From assembly GCA_020637215.1 (NCBI GenBank), contig JACJWI010000003.1, positions 124,001 to 188,000 on the forward strand: a DNA stretch of 64,000 nt, read 5' to 3'. Numbering within the stretch: the stretch's first letter is position 1; every line of letters begins with the position of its first letter. The notes beneath the pieces are model-generated. The model was not told the origin of the DNA. It saw nothing but the letters and a program-made list of their open reading frames with translations, and did not search any database. Shown in pieces: positions 27,497 through 37,655 of this stretch. The position numbers were made by a program, and so were the translations under genes. This stretch comes from Microthrixaceae bacterium (lineage in GTDB: Bacteria; Actinomycetota; Acidimicrobiia; Acidimicrobiales; Microtrichaceae).

Positions 27497-28281
27497 GCGA
27501 CCTCGTCGACCCGCTGCCACCGGGCGGACCCACCAGCCGCGACCTGCCCACCCCCGACCGCGCCCTGGTGATCGTCGCGCACCCCGACGACGCCGAGTTC
27601 CAGGCCGGCGCCACGCTGGCCAAGTGGGCCGCGGCGGGGTGTCGGGTCACGCACCTGGTGCTGACCGACGGATCCAAGGGCACCTGGGATCCCGACCAGG
27701 ACCCGGCCGCGCTGGTGGCGGCCCGTCACGACGAGCAGCGCGCTGCCGCGACCGTGCTCGGGGCGGAGGATCCGATCTTCCTGGACCTGATCGACGGGGA
27801 GCTCGTCTCCGGGATCGTCGAGCGGGGCCGGGTGGCCGAGGTGATCCGTCGGGTCCGTCCCGACGTCGTGGTCGGCCACGATCCCTGGACCCGCTACCGA
27901 CTCCACCCCGATCACCACGCCGCCGGTCGGCTCTGCGTCGAGGGAGTGGTCGCCGCCCGCGACCCGGGCTTCCACCGCGAGCAGCTCGCCGCCGGGCTCA
28001 CGCCTCACCGGCCGGATGCCCTGCTGCTGTTCGAGCCCGACGTGGCCAACCACGCCGAGACCGTCGGCGAGACCGACCACGCCCGGCGCCTCGGCGCGCT
28101 GGGCGCGTTCTCGAGCCAGATCGCGACGACGCACCTCTACAAGGTGGAGTCCGGAGCGGAGCCGGGGGCGGACCCCGCCGAGGCGTGGCACGCCCGCGAG
28201 CGGGAACGCCTGGCGACTCCGGGGCGCTGGGCGGGCTGCGAGCTGGCCGAGCCGTTCCGGCTCATCGTGGACCAGCTCTGA
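27493..28281 (+). CDS. PIG-L/LmbE family deacetylase
   Basis: Zinc-dependent N-acetylglucosamine-type deacetylase, like MshB of mycothiol synthesis or Mca. 262 residues. Zinc motif is IVAHPDDAEFQAGATLAKW near residue 35, with later DPWTRYRLHPDHHAAGR carrying the third ligand. The GTG at 27493 overlaps the cofC stop (GTGA), so it is translated with cofC. Which substrate it acts on cannot be told; mycothiol-type deacetylase or S-conjugate amidase are the obvious options. Confidence 0.85.
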   Translation: MSDLVDPLPPGGPTSRDLPTPDRALVIVAHPDDAEFQAGATLAKWAAAGCRVTHLVLTDGSKGTWDPDQDPAALVAARHDEQRAAATVLGAEDPIFLDLIDGELVSGIVERGRVAEVIRRVRPDVVVGHDPWTRYRLHPDHHAAGRLCVEGVVAARDPGFHREQLAAGLTPHRPDALLLFEPDVANHAETVGETDHARRLGALGAFSSQIATTHLYKVESGAEPGADPAEAWHARERERLATPGRWAGCELAEPFRLIVDQL

Positions 28282-28294
28282 ACCGGTCCCGGCC

Positions 28295-28333
28295 GCTGTC
28301 AGTCGCCGCTGTCAGTCGCCGCGGTCAGTCGCC
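28295..28333. repeat. Three tandem 13-bp units at a gene 3' end
   Basis: gctgtcagtcgcc at 28295 and 28308 and gcggtcagtcgcc at 28321. The third unit holds the stop codon of the minus-strand gene. Confidence 0.85.
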
Positions 28334-29194
28334 GCCGCCGGTGACGATCGACGTCGTCGGCACCGCAGGTGCACCGGTCGGATCACCGGGGGCGGGTGCC
28401 TCCTCGGTCTCGTCGGCCGAGCCGCTGTCGAGCGTGGAGGGCGTCGAGCCGTCCGCTCCGGCCACGGTCGTGGTCGGGGCGATGCCGCCGGGAGCGAAGT
28501 CGGTCGGGTCGATCCGGGCCAGCACCCTCTCGATCACGTCGTTCATGAACGGCGGCTCGGGCCGGGTCGGACCTGTGTGCATGACCGACACCACGACGTC
28601 GCCGACCGCGAAGATCGCCCACTCCTGGGTCCCGTCGCCTTTGGCGTCCACGTAGGTCGCGGCGACGAAGTCGTCGGCCACAGGAGCGGACTCCGACGGT
28701 TCCTTGATCTGGACCTTGAACTTGCCGCCGGGGCCGGACCGGTAGAACTGCGAGCACTCACCGAGGGCGTCTGACACGTCGCGCACGTAGGTGCTGGCCG
28801 ACTGCCACTTGTCGACGTGGAGGGCCTGGGCGATGAGGACCGAGTCGTTGGTCGGGTCCTTGAACACCGCGGTGCGGGCTTCCGACAGCGGCGCCGGAGG
28901 ATCGACGGTCTCTCCGCAGAACTGGCTGTTGAGGATCCCGTAGCCCCCGAGGGCCGGATCGCCGGGCTCCCAGCCCTTGGGCAGGTCGTCGAGGCTGACC
29001 ACCGCGGCGTCGACGTCGACCTGACCGGCGAGGCGGGGCTGGTCCAGTCGCACCGCGGAGGAGTCGTCGTAGTTGATGAACGTCAGCGGGTACGCCGCGG
29101 CCAGGCCGATCACGGTCCCGCTCAGCAACAGGAGGCCGCCGAGCATCAGGACGCGCACGGTCTGGGTCCGCAGTCGGCCCGGCGTGGAGCTCAC
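28325..29194 (-). CDS. Membrane-anchored protein of unknown function
   Basis: 289 residues with a single N-terminal transmembrane segment (about 13-35, VRVLMLGGLLLLSGTVIGLAA) and a large outside domain. Two Cys (QFCGETV and LGECSQF) could form a disulfide. The C-terminal about 50 residues are a Pro/Thr/Ala tail. The outer domain is reminiscent of PknH/sensor-like domains of actinobacteria, but I cannot assign it. It is 4 bases downstream of metG and probably in its operon. Confidence 0.72.
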   Translation of the reverse strand: MSSTPGRLRTQTVRVLMLGGLLLLSGTVIGLAAAYPLTFINYDDSSAVRLDQPRLAGQVDVDAAVVSLDDLPKGWEPGDPALGGYGILNSQFCGETVDPPAPLSEARTAVFKDPTNDSVLIAQALHVDKWQSASTYVRDVSDALGECSQFYRSGPGGKFKVQIKEPSESAPVADDFVAATYVDAKGDGTQEWAIFAVGDVVVSVMHTGPTRPEPPFMNDVIERVLARIDPTDFAPGGIAPTTTVAGADGSTPSTLDSGSADETEEAPAPGDPTGAPAVPTTSIVTGGGD

Positions 29195-29198
29195 AACG

Positions 29199-30953
29199 TC
29201 ATCCTTGCGCGTCGGCGGGCTCCGGTGTGGTCTCTCCCCCGCTGAAGCGCTGCTCCCACCCGGCGAGCTCGTCGGGATCGAGCTTGCGGAACAGCAGCGA
29301 CGGCGGCACCAGATCGGCGCCGGGCCTCAGCACCTCGGAGGCAGCCGCGGCCAGACCGGCGTCGAGACGCAGCGGAACCCCGACCGCGTCGGGGAACGCG
29401 GCCCGAAGTCGCTCCGCGGTGGCCGGCACGAACGGGGCGGACGCCACCGAGTGGGCGAGCACCAGGCCGAGCGCCGTGCGCAGGGTGCATGCGGTGCGGT
29501 CCCGGTCGACCTTGATCGTCTTCCAGGGCTCGGTCTGCTCCAGGTAGAGGTTGCCCTCGGCCCACAGGGCACGGAGAGCGGCGGCGGCCTTGCGGAACTC
29601 GAGCGCGTCGAGGTGGCCGACGTACTCGGCGAGGCGGGCCTCGGCGCGTTGCGCCAGCTCCGCCTCTGTCGCGCCGGGGGCACCTCCGACGGGGACCTGC
29701 TCGCCGAAGTGGCGAACGACCTGGGTCACGGTGCGGTTGACGAAGTTGCCGAAGGTGCCGACCAGGTCCTTGTTGACCGCGTCGCCGAACAGCTCCCAGG
29801 TGAAGCTGGCGTCGTCGGACTCCGGCGCGTTGGCCATCAGGTACCAGCGCCAGTAGTCCGCAGGCAGCAGCTCCAACGCGTCGGACATGAACACGCCTCG
29901 GTGCTCCGAGGTGGAGAACTTGCCGCCGTAGTAGGTGAGCCAGTTGAAGGACTTGAGTCGGTCGACCAGCTTCCAGTCCTCGCCGGAGCCGATGATGGTC
30001 GCCGGGAAGCTCAGGGTGTGGAACGGCACGTTGTCCTTGCCCATGAACTCGGTGTAGGTGACGTCCGCGGCGCCGCGGTCGTTGCGCCACCACCGCTCGA
30101 ACAGCGCCTCGGCGTCCTCGGGGCCCACCTGGAGGTCCGCCCACTCCCGCGTGGCGCCCAGGTAGCCGATCGGGGCGTCGAACCACACGTACCAGACCTT
30201 GCCGGCGACCTCGGGGAAGTCGTCGGGGTCGACCGGGATCCCCCACTCGAGGTCGCGGGTGATGCCCCGGTCCTCGAGTCCCTCGTCGAGCCACTTGTAG
30301 GCGATCGAGCGGGTGAGCTGCGGCCAGTCGTCCTTGGTGTCGATCCAGGCCCGGATGCGTTCGGCCAGCCGCGACTGCAGCAGGAACACGTGGGCCGACG
30401 AGCGGACCTCGAGCTCCGACGAGCCCGACACCGCGCTGCGCGGCTCGATCAGGTCGGTGGGCTCCAAGGGCTTGCCGCAGTTCTCGCACTGGTCGCCACG
30501 GGCCCGTTCGTAGCCGCAGTTGGGGCAGGTGCCGACCACGTAGCGGTCGGGCAGGAAGCGGGCGTCCGCGATCGAGTACACCTGCTCGGTGCTGCGAACC
30601 TCGGTGTAGCCCTGCGCCTTGAGCCGACGGGCGAAGTGGTCGGTGAGCCGGTGGTTGGGCGGGCGTGAGGTCCGCCCGAAGTGGTCGAAGCTGAGCCCGA
30701 AGCGCTCGCCGAGGTCCTTCTGGATCTCGTGCTGCTCGGCGCAGAACTCGGCGACGTCCAGCCCGGCGGCGCGGGCCGCGAGCTCGGCCGGGGTGCCGTG
30801 CTCGTCGGTCGCGCAGATGAACAGGACGTCGTTCTCAGCAGCGCGGAGGTACCGGGCGTACACGTCCGCGGGCAGCATCGATCCGACCAGGTTGCCGAGG
30901 TGCTTCACCCCGTTGATGTAGGGCAGGGCGCTGGTGATGAGGTGACGTGACAC
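29199..30953 (-). CDS. metG: Methionyl-tRNA synthetase
   Basis: Charges tRNA-Met. 584 residues: class I signature SALPYINGVKHLGNLVGS at the N-terminus, a zinc-knuckle GTCPNCGYERARGDQCENCG, the KMSKS loop as KFSTSEHRG, and a C-terminal helical anticodon domain. The start GTG at 30953 is followed by SRHLITSALPY. TAGTCT lies about 35 bases upstream, so this gene has a 5' leader. No C-terminal tRNA-binding (EMAP) domain. Confidence 0.95.
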   Translation of the reverse strand: MSRHLITSALPYINGVKHLGNLVGSMLPADVYARYLRAAENDVLFICATDEHGTPAELAARAAGLDVAEFCAEQHEIQKDLGERFGLSFDHFGRTSRPPNHRLTDHFARRLKAQGYTEVRSTEQVYSIADARFLPDRYVVGTCPNCGYERARGDQCENCGKPLEPTDLIEPRSAVSGSSELEVRSSAHVFLLQSRLAERIRAWIDTKDDWPQLTRSIAYKWLDEGLEDRGITRDLEWGIPVDPDDFPEVAGKVWYVWFDAPIGYLGATREWADLQVGPEDAEALFERWWRNDRGAADVTYTEFMGKDNVPFHTLSFPATIIGSGEDWKLVDRLKSFNWLTYYGGKFSTSEHRGVFMSDALELLPADYWRWYLMANAPESDDASFTWELFGDAVNKDLVGTFGNFVNRTVTQVVRHFGEQVPVGGAPGATEAELAQRAEARLAEYVGHLDALEFRKAAAALRALWAEGNLYLEQTEPWKTIKVDRDRTACTLRTALGLVLAHSVASAPFVPATAERLRAAFPDAVGVPLRLDAGLAAAASEVLRPGADLVPPSLLFRKLDPDELAGWEQRFSGGETTPEPADAQG

Positions 30954-31019
30954 GCGTGCGATCGGCTCCGTTCGGCGACACGCCAGACTACCGGCGGAAC
31001 CGACGGTGCCCCGGACGCC

Positions 31020-31457
31020 TCACGTCGGCCAGGCCGAGCGGATCCGCTCGGCGAACTCGTCGACGTGGTCCTGGTCGCGGTAGCGGGTCCGGGGCCAGAA
31101 GAACCCCTTGAGCCCGTCGCGGCGGTTGCGGGGCACCACGTGGGCGTGCAGGTGCGGCACCGACTGCGACACGACGTTGTTCATGGCCACGAACGTCCCC
31201 GCCGCGCCGGTCCCGTCGGTCACCGCACGGGCCGCGGCGCGCACCTGTTCGAAGTAGGGACCGACCTTCTCGGTCGGCAGGTCGACCAGGGTCACCACGT
31301 GGTCACGGGGGACGACGAGCACATGCCCCGGGAACAGCGGTGTCCGGTCGAGGAACGCCACCGCGACGTCGTCGGCGTGGACCACCGCCGCCGGCGCGAG
31401 CCCTGCGACGATCGCACAGAACGGACAGCTGCCCGACGTCGCCTCGACCGCGGCCAT
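31020..31457 (-). CDS. HIT-family nucleotide hydrolase/transferase
   Basis: 145-residue protein with the histidine triad HLHAHVVP near residue 110 and an N-terminal CPFC pair typical of zinc-binding HIT proteins. Probable substrates are AMP- or Ap4A-like nucleotides. TACGGT (rc of 31464-31469) lies 6 bases before the ATG. Divergent from the exonuclease gene, with a 14-bp direct repeat in the gap. Confidence 0.9.
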   Translation of the reverse strand: MAAVEATSGSCPFCAIVAGLAPAAVVHADDVAVAFLDRTPLFPGHVLVVPRDHVVTLVDLPTEKVGPYFEQVRAAARAVTDGTGAAGTFVAMNNVVSQSVPHLHAHVVPRNRRDGLKGFFWPRTRYRDQDHVDEFAERIRSAWPT

Positions 31458-31478
31458 CAGTCGACCGTACCGGGACCG

Positions 31479-31526
31479 GACTGTCAGCGCGTGGCTGTCG
31501 GGACTGTCAGCGCGGCTGCGTACGAT
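31479..31526. promoter_or_regulatory. Direct repeat and -10 element in the HIT/exonuclease gap
   Basis: ggactgtcagcgcg occurs at 31479-31492 and 31501-31514. TACGAT (31521-31526) is 7 bases before the GTG of the exonuclease gene. The repeat could be a regulator site or a micro-duplication. Confidence 0.5.
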
Positions 31527-31533
31527 CGCCGCT

Positions 31534-32124
31534 GTGAGCCCTCCGCTCTACGGCCTGGACATAGAGACCGACACCTCCGTCGACGGCCTCGACCCGTCGG
31601 TGTCGCCCATCGTGGCCGTCGCGGTGGCGACCCCGGACGGCGACCGGGTGTTCCAGGGCGCCGAGGACCTGGTCCTGCACCGAACCGACGAGCTGATGTC
31701 GGAGCTGGATCCGGGGATCGTCGTCACCTGGAACGGGTCCGGCTTCGACCTGCCGTTCCTGGCCGAACGGGCGCAACGCCTCGGCGTCACCCTGGGCCTC
31801 GACCTGTGGGACGACGGCCCGGAGCGGACCGAACCAGGCGTGGTCCGCGGACGGTGGTACGCGCACGACCACCTCGACGGCTACCGCCTCTACCGCGCCG
31901 ACGTCGGCCGGTCGCTGGGCTTCCCCTGCGGCCTCAAGCCGCTGTCGCGCCTGGTCGGCCTGGCACCGGTCGAGGTGGACCGCAGCTGCATCCACCTGCT
32001 CGACGACGCCGCGCTCGAGGCGTACGTCGCCTCCGACGCCCGTCTGGCCCGGGAACTGGTGCTGCGACGCTGGCCGGTCGCGGAGCGGGCGACCGACCGC
32101 TGTCACCCCCGACCGCCAGACTGA
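31534..32124 (+). CDS. Ribonuclease H-like 3'-5' exonuclease
   Basis: 196-residue nuclease. ExoI motif YGLDIETDTS (DxE), ExoII GSGFDLPFL preceded by TWN, and ExoIII YVASDARLARELV match the DnaQ/PolB-type predicted exonuclease group. GTG at 31534 supported by TACGAT 7 bases upstream. The next gene, 92 bases on in the same direction, is unknown. Role in repair or RNA turnover is inferred. Confidence 0.78.
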   Translation: MSPPLYGLDIETDTSVDGLDPSVSPIVAVAVATPDGDRVFQGAEDLVLHRTDELMSELDPGIVVTWNGSGFDLPFLAERAQRLGVTLGLDLWDDGPERTEPGVVRGRWYAHDHLDGYRLYRADVGRSLGFPCGLKPLSRLVGLAPVEVDRSCIHLLDDAALEAYVASDARLARELVLRRWPVAERATDRCHPRPPD

Positions 32125-32216
32125 TGCTGTCGCCCGGTGCACACCGGGCCGGTCGGACCCGCCGCACCGGGTTCCTCCTGCACCCACGACGGGTGCCCGA
32201 CACCTGGAGGAACCCC

Positions 32217-33077
32217 GTGTCGTTCGGACCTTTCACCCGCGACCTGCGCCCCAAGGCCCTCACCGACGTCGAGGGAGCGCTCCCCCGTGCACGGATCGAC
32301 TCCGTGCTCGAGGTCCTCAGCCGGCTCGAGCCCGCCACCGTCATCACGCTGGCGCCGGACGGCCACGACCAGTTCCTGCTGGCCGTCCGCGACCTGCCGC
32401 CCGATCCCCGCTGCGCCGGAGCCGGGTTGTTCGGCCTCGAACCCCCCGCCCCGTGCACCCTCGCGGCGGTCTCCTTCGTCGGCTCCTCCGGGGCAGAACC
32501 GGGCGAGGTGCGTGTCGACGCCCTGGTGACCGACACGGGTCACGTCCGTTCGCAGGTCCACCTCGCCGACGGGGTGCAGCCGGTCCAGGGCCGCGCCGGA
32601 GGGGTGGTCGTCGACGCCCTGCACCGACTCCTGGGCCTGCCCTGTCCGGGGCCGACGCCGCCGCTGACCGCCATGGCCGAAGGCCTGTGGTTCATCGAGA
32701 TCCTCCGGCGCGACGCAGCCGGCGCGGGGCTCAGTTGGGCCGATGTGGCCCGGGCGCAGACCGAACGCCGCTCGACCGCCGACGCCGACGCAGGGACCGG
32801 GACTCCGCCGTCGCCGGAGGTGGTCGCGGCCTCGATCTGTGAGCTGGCCGACGGAGCCGACTGGGACCACCTGCGGCGGGCCGCGGCGATCGGGCGGATG
32901 TCGGCACCGGAGCTGGATCCCGACGAGGCGGCGTGGATGGACGCCACCATGTTCGCCCGCTGGATGGTCGAGTCGTTCCCCAGCCGGCAGCAGGTGCTCG
33001 ACCGACTCGAGCGTCACGGACCCACCGCAGCGAGCCGCGGCGTCCGGGAGGTGCTCGACCGCATCGGTCCCGGGTGA
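32217..33077 (+). CDS. Unrecognised 286-residue protein
   Basis: Starts at GTG 32217 after a strong Shine-Dalgarno (GGAGG at 32206-32210). No signal peptide or membrane segment. The middle holds a beta-rich region (VRVDALVTDTGHVRSQVHL) and the C-terminus a helical Trp-rich segment (DATMFARWMVESFPSRQQV). I cannot assign a family. It follows the exonuclease gene and is upstream of the ABC importer, with separate starts for each. Confidence 0.7.
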   Translation: MSFGPFTRDLRPKALTDVEGALPRARIDSVLEVLSRLEPATVITLAPDGHDQFLLAVRDLPPDPRCAGAGLFGLEPPAPCTLAAVSFVGSSGAEPGEVRVDALVTDTGHVRSQVHLADGVQPVQGRAGGVVVDALHRLLGLPCPGPTPPLTAMAEGLWFIEILRRDAAGAGLSWADVARAQTERRSTADADAGTGTPPSPEVVAASICELADGADWDHLRRAAAIGRMSAPELDPDEAAWMDATMFARWMVESFPSRQQVLDRLERHGPTAASRGVREVLDRIGPG

Positions 33078-33192
33078 CCCATGCCCGACACCCCGGTCAG
33101 CCGCGGCGAGGCGTGCGCCGCCTAGTCTGCCGCGGACCCACTGCGGCAGATCGAGCTGCCGCCCGACGAGACGATCACAGGTTGGTTCCACG

Positions 33193-34271
<1,079 letters not shown>

Positions 34272-34275
<4 letters not shown>

Positions 34276-35213
34276 CCGACCTGCCGGTGACCGAGGTGCT
34301 CGCGGACGACGGCGAACCGATCGCCGTCCCGCTCGGGTCGCGCACCCGCTCTCCGGCCCGCCGGGTCACCGACGCGCTCCTCGGCTACCTGTTCCTGCTG
34401 CCGGCACTGGTCGTGTTCGGCCTGTTCGCGTTCTTCCCGCTCGGCCGTCTGGTGTTCGACTCGGTACACCGACAGCCCCGGTTCCTCAACCGACCCCCCA
34501 CCTATCAGGGCTTCGGGCAGCTCAAGGACACGCTGACCAGCGACCAGTTCACCTCGGGCCTCACCCACTCGGCGCAGTTCATGCTCTACAGCGTGCCGCT
34601 GGGCCTGGTGCTCGGCGTGCTGCTGGCGGTCGCCGCGCACCGGCGGTTGCGGGGCATCAAGGTGTTCCAGGCGATCTTCTCCTCCACCGTCGCCTCGTCG
34701 GTGGCGGTGGCGAGTGTCATCTTCTTCACCCTGGTCAACCCGCAGGTCGGCTACTTCAAGGACGTCAGCTGGCTGAGCCTCGACCAGCCCCAGTCCGCCA
34801 TGTTCTCGGTCGCCCTCAGCTCGGTCTGGCAGAACCTGGGGCTGACCTTCATCATCGTGCTCGCCGCGCTCCAGGCCGTCCCCGAGGAGCTGAACGAGGC
34901 CGCCACCCTCGACGGGTTCGGGGCGGTCCGACGGTTCTTCCGAATCACCGTGCCGCTCATCTCCCCCGCGTTGCTGTTCCTGGCCATCGTCCTGGTCATC
35001 AGCGCCCTGCAGGCCTACGCGCAGATCGAGGTGCTGACCGGCGGCGGGCCCGCGGGCGCCACCGAGACGCTGCTGTTCAAGATCGCGGACCCCAAGGGCA
35101 TCCGCCCGCTGCACGAACGCGCCGGGCTGTCCCTGGGGCTGTTCGCCCTAACCGGGGTGGTGGCCCTGGTGCAGTACTCCCTGCTGTCACGACGGGTGCA
35201 CTATGGCGACTGA
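34272..35213 (+). CDS. ugpA: ABC sugar importer permease 1 (UgpA/MalF type)
   Basis: Six-helix inner-membrane subunit, 313 residues. The EAA loop reads EELNEAATLDGFGAVRRFFRI, where it contacts the ATPase. It starts at a rare TTG (34272) that overlaps the ATPase stop as TTGA, which ties their translation together. The N-terminus before the first helix (about residue 35) is hydrophilic. It overlaps the next permease by 11 bases. Confidence 0.9.
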
Positions 35214-36096
35214 CGTGACGACTCTCGACGGATCCTCCGATGCGGCACCGGTAGCGGGGCCACGACCCGGTCGGGCCCGCTCCCGCTGGGCGGCCGCCGG
35301 TTGGTACCTGGTGCTGACGCTGCTGTCGGTCATCGTCCTGTTCCCCGTCTACATGCTGTTGCTGCGGGCCATCTCGGACCCGTTGGCCTACGTCGCCGAG
35401 GGCCAGCCGCTGCACCCCGTGGCCGTCGAGTGGGACGCGTTCACCAACGCGTTCACCGAGGCCAGCCTGGGCCGCTCGATGGCCCTGTCGTTCGTGGTGA
35501 CCCTGGTCATCGTCGTGGCCCAGCTGCTGACGTCGGTGCTCGCCGCGTACGCGTTCGCGTTCCTCGAGTTCCCGTTCAAGCGGGTCCTGTTCGCCGTGGT
35601 CATCGCCACCCTCCTGCTGCCGATCGAGGTCACCCTCGTCGCCAACCTCCAGACCGTCCGCGACATCGGTCTGCTCAACTCGGTGCCCGGGCTGTCGGTG
35701 CCGTTCCTGGCCAGCGCGTTCGGCATCTTCCTGATCCGACAGGGCTTCCTGGGCATCCCGCGGGACCTCCGCGACGCCGCCACCCTCGACGGCTACGGCC
35801 ACCTGCGCTTCCTGTTCCGCGTCGCGGTGCCGCTCACCCGCCCGATCATCGGCAGCTTCGTGGTGATCTCGTTCCTGGGCGCGTGGAACCAGTACGTGTG
35901 GCCCCGCTTCGCCACCACCGAGGACAGCTGGCAGACCGTGCAGGTGGCGTTGCGCTCGATCGCCAACGACCGCGTCGACCAGCTCAACATCGGCTTCGCC
36001 GCCGCGGTGATCGCCGCGCTGCCCCTGGTGGTGCTGCTGATCCTGTTCCAACGTCAGATCGTCCGAGGCCTGACCGCCGGCGCGGTCAAGGGCTGA
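35203..36096 (+). CDS. ugpE: ABC sugar importer permease 2 (UgpE/MalG type)
   Basis: Second membrane subunit, 297 residues and six hydrophobic segments. EAA loop is RDLRDAATLDGYGHLRFLF. The ATG at 35203 lies inside the end of the previous gene. A 17-base gap with a Shine-Dalgarno run (GAAAGAGAG) separates it from the binding protein, which is likely more strongly translated. Confidence 0.9.
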   Translation: MATDVTTLDGSSDAAPVAGPRPGRARSRWAAAGWYLVLTLLSVIVLFPVYMLLLRAISDPLAYVAEGQPLHPVAVEWDAFTNAFTEASLGRSMALSFVVTLVIVVAQLLTSVLAAYAFAFLEFPFKRVLFAVVIATLLLPIEVTLVANLQTVRDIGLLNSVPGLSVPFLASAFGIFLIRQGFLGIPRDLRDAATLDGYGHLRFLFRVAVPLTRPIIGSFVVISFLGAWNQYVWPRFATTEDSWQTVQVALRSIANDRVDQLNIGFAAAVIAALPLVVLLILFQRQIVRGLTAGAVKG

Positions 36097-36113
36097 CAGA
36101 AAGAGAGAGCACC

Positions 36114-37616
36114 ATGGGTCACCTCCGCCATCGACCACGCCTCCGCTGGCTGGTCGGGTTCGTCGCGGCCTTCGCCCTCGTCGCCACCGCCTGCGGTGGG
36201 GGTGGTTCCGACGACGGCGACGACCAGGGCTCGGGCGGTGACTCCGCCGGTGTCGTCGACGCGGCCGACTGCCCGGTGAAGGAGGTGTCGTCGTCGACGG
36301 CACCCACCAACATCACCGTCTGGCACGCCTACGTGGGCCTTCAGGCCTCGACCCTGCAGCAGATCGCCGACGCGTTCAACGCCAGCCAGGACAAGGTGAA
36401 GGTCGACGTCCAGGCCCAGGGCACCTACGAGGAGCTGCTCAAGAAGTTCCAGGACGCCCTGGCCAACCCGGCGTCGCTGCCGGACCTGGTGCTGACCGAG
36501 GACACCACCACGCAGTTCATGATCGACTCCGGAGTCGTGGTCCCCGCCGCGTCGTGCCGGGAGGCCGACCCCGGGTCCGACGCCACCTACGACGACGTGC
36601 TGCCCGCGGTCACCTCGGCCTACACCGTCGACGACGTGCTGTGGCCCGGCGCCTTCAGCGTCTCGATGCCGGTCATGTACGTCAACAAGGCGATCCTGGC
36701 CCAGGCCGACGTGCCCACCGACAGCTACCCCCAGACCATCGAGGAGCTGCGTTCGGTCGCCGAGAAGATCAAGGCCGCGAACGTGCCGGGTCTCAAGACC
36801 CCGCTGGTGATCAAGGTCGACTCGTGGTTCGTCGAGAACTGGCTGACCGGCGCCGGCAAGCCCCTGGTCGACAACGACAACGGCCGCAGCGGGTTGGCGA
36901 CCGAGTCCGAGCTGGTCCAGCCCGACACCACCCGCATCTACGAGTGGTTCAAGTCGATGATCGACGACGGCCTCGCCACGGCCATCCCGAGCTCGTCGAC
37001 CGGCGTCGACGAGTACCTGGCTCTCAACGCCAAGAGCTCCGCGATCCTGATCCAGACCTCCACCGCCATCTCGACGGTCGCCGCCCTGCTCGAGGGGTCG
37101 GTGTCCAAGGACCAACTGGGTGGCGTCGGCATCGACGCCACCATCAACACCGGCCTGGACATCGACGTGGCCCTGCAGCCCGGCCTCGAGGAGGCCGGTC
37201 AGGGCCAGATCGGCGGATCGGCCTGGTACATGGTCAAGACCGACGAGAAGCTGGGCGTCCCCGCCGCGTGGCAGTTCATCAGGTACTTCCTGCAGACCCC
37301 GAACCAGGTGACCTGGACCCTGCAGGGCTCCTACCTGCCGGTGTTGAAGTCCGCCCAGGACGACCCGACCCTGCAGAAGGAGTTCACCACCACCACCAAG
37401 GGCAAGTGGCTGAACACCGCCTACCAGGGCCTAAAGAACCTCAACCCCGACTTCCCCGGTCCGGTCATCGGCCCGTTCAACGAGTTCCGGGCCATCATGC
37501 GCACGTCGCTCGACAGCGTGGCGTTCAACGGCGTCGGCGTGAAGGACGCGATCAAGAAGGCCGACACCGACTTCCAGGCGTCCCTCGACCAGTACAAGAC
37601 CGACACCGGGGGCTGA
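36114..37616 (+). CDS. ugpB: Extracellular sugar-binding lipoprotein of the importer
   Basis: 500-residue solute-binding protein with a lipobox LVATAC (Cys 27) followed by a Gly/Asp/Ser linker. The mature part starts with TVWHAYVGLQASTLQQIADAFN, typical of the family-1 (MalE/UgpB) binders. Last gene of a four-gene importer (ATPase, two permeases, binder), all on the plus strand. The substrate could be glycerol-3-phosphate or an oligosaccharide; the genes alone do not decide it. dprE1 follows convergently. Confidence 0.92.
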   Translation: MGHLRHRPRLRWLVGFVAAFALVATACGGGGSDDGDDQGSGGDSAGVVDAADCPVKEVSSSTAPTNITVWHAYVGLQASTLQQIADAFNASQDKVKVDVQAQGTYEELLKKFQDALANPASLPDLVLTEDTTTQFMIDSGVVVPAASCREADPGSDATYDDVLPAVTSAYTVDDVLWPGAFSVSMPVMYVNKAILAQADVPTDSYPQTIEELRSVAEKIKAANVPGLKTPLVIKVDSWFVENWLTGAGKPLVDNDNGRSGLATESELVQPDTTRIYEWFKSMIDDGLATAIPSSSTGVDEYLALNAKSSAILIQTSTAISTVAALLEGSVSKDQLGGVGIDATINTGLDIDVALQPGLEEAGQGQIGGSAWYMVKTDEKLGVPAAWQFIRYFLQTPNQVTWTLQGSYLPVLKSAQDDPTLQKEFTTTTKGKWLNTAYQGLKNLNPDFPGPVIGPFNEFRAIMRTSLDSVAFNGVGVKDAIKKADTDFQASLDQYKTDTGG

Positions 37617-37655
37617 GCACCCGCCTCCGCCGGCGGACTCCGTCGAGAGCCCGGG

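Noticed and set aside
31065..32216. Long open frame extending the 32217 gene upstream across HIT and exonuclease
   Set aside because: It overlaps two well-supported genes in other frames and is Arg/Pro-rich; the GTG at 32217 has a good ribosome site.
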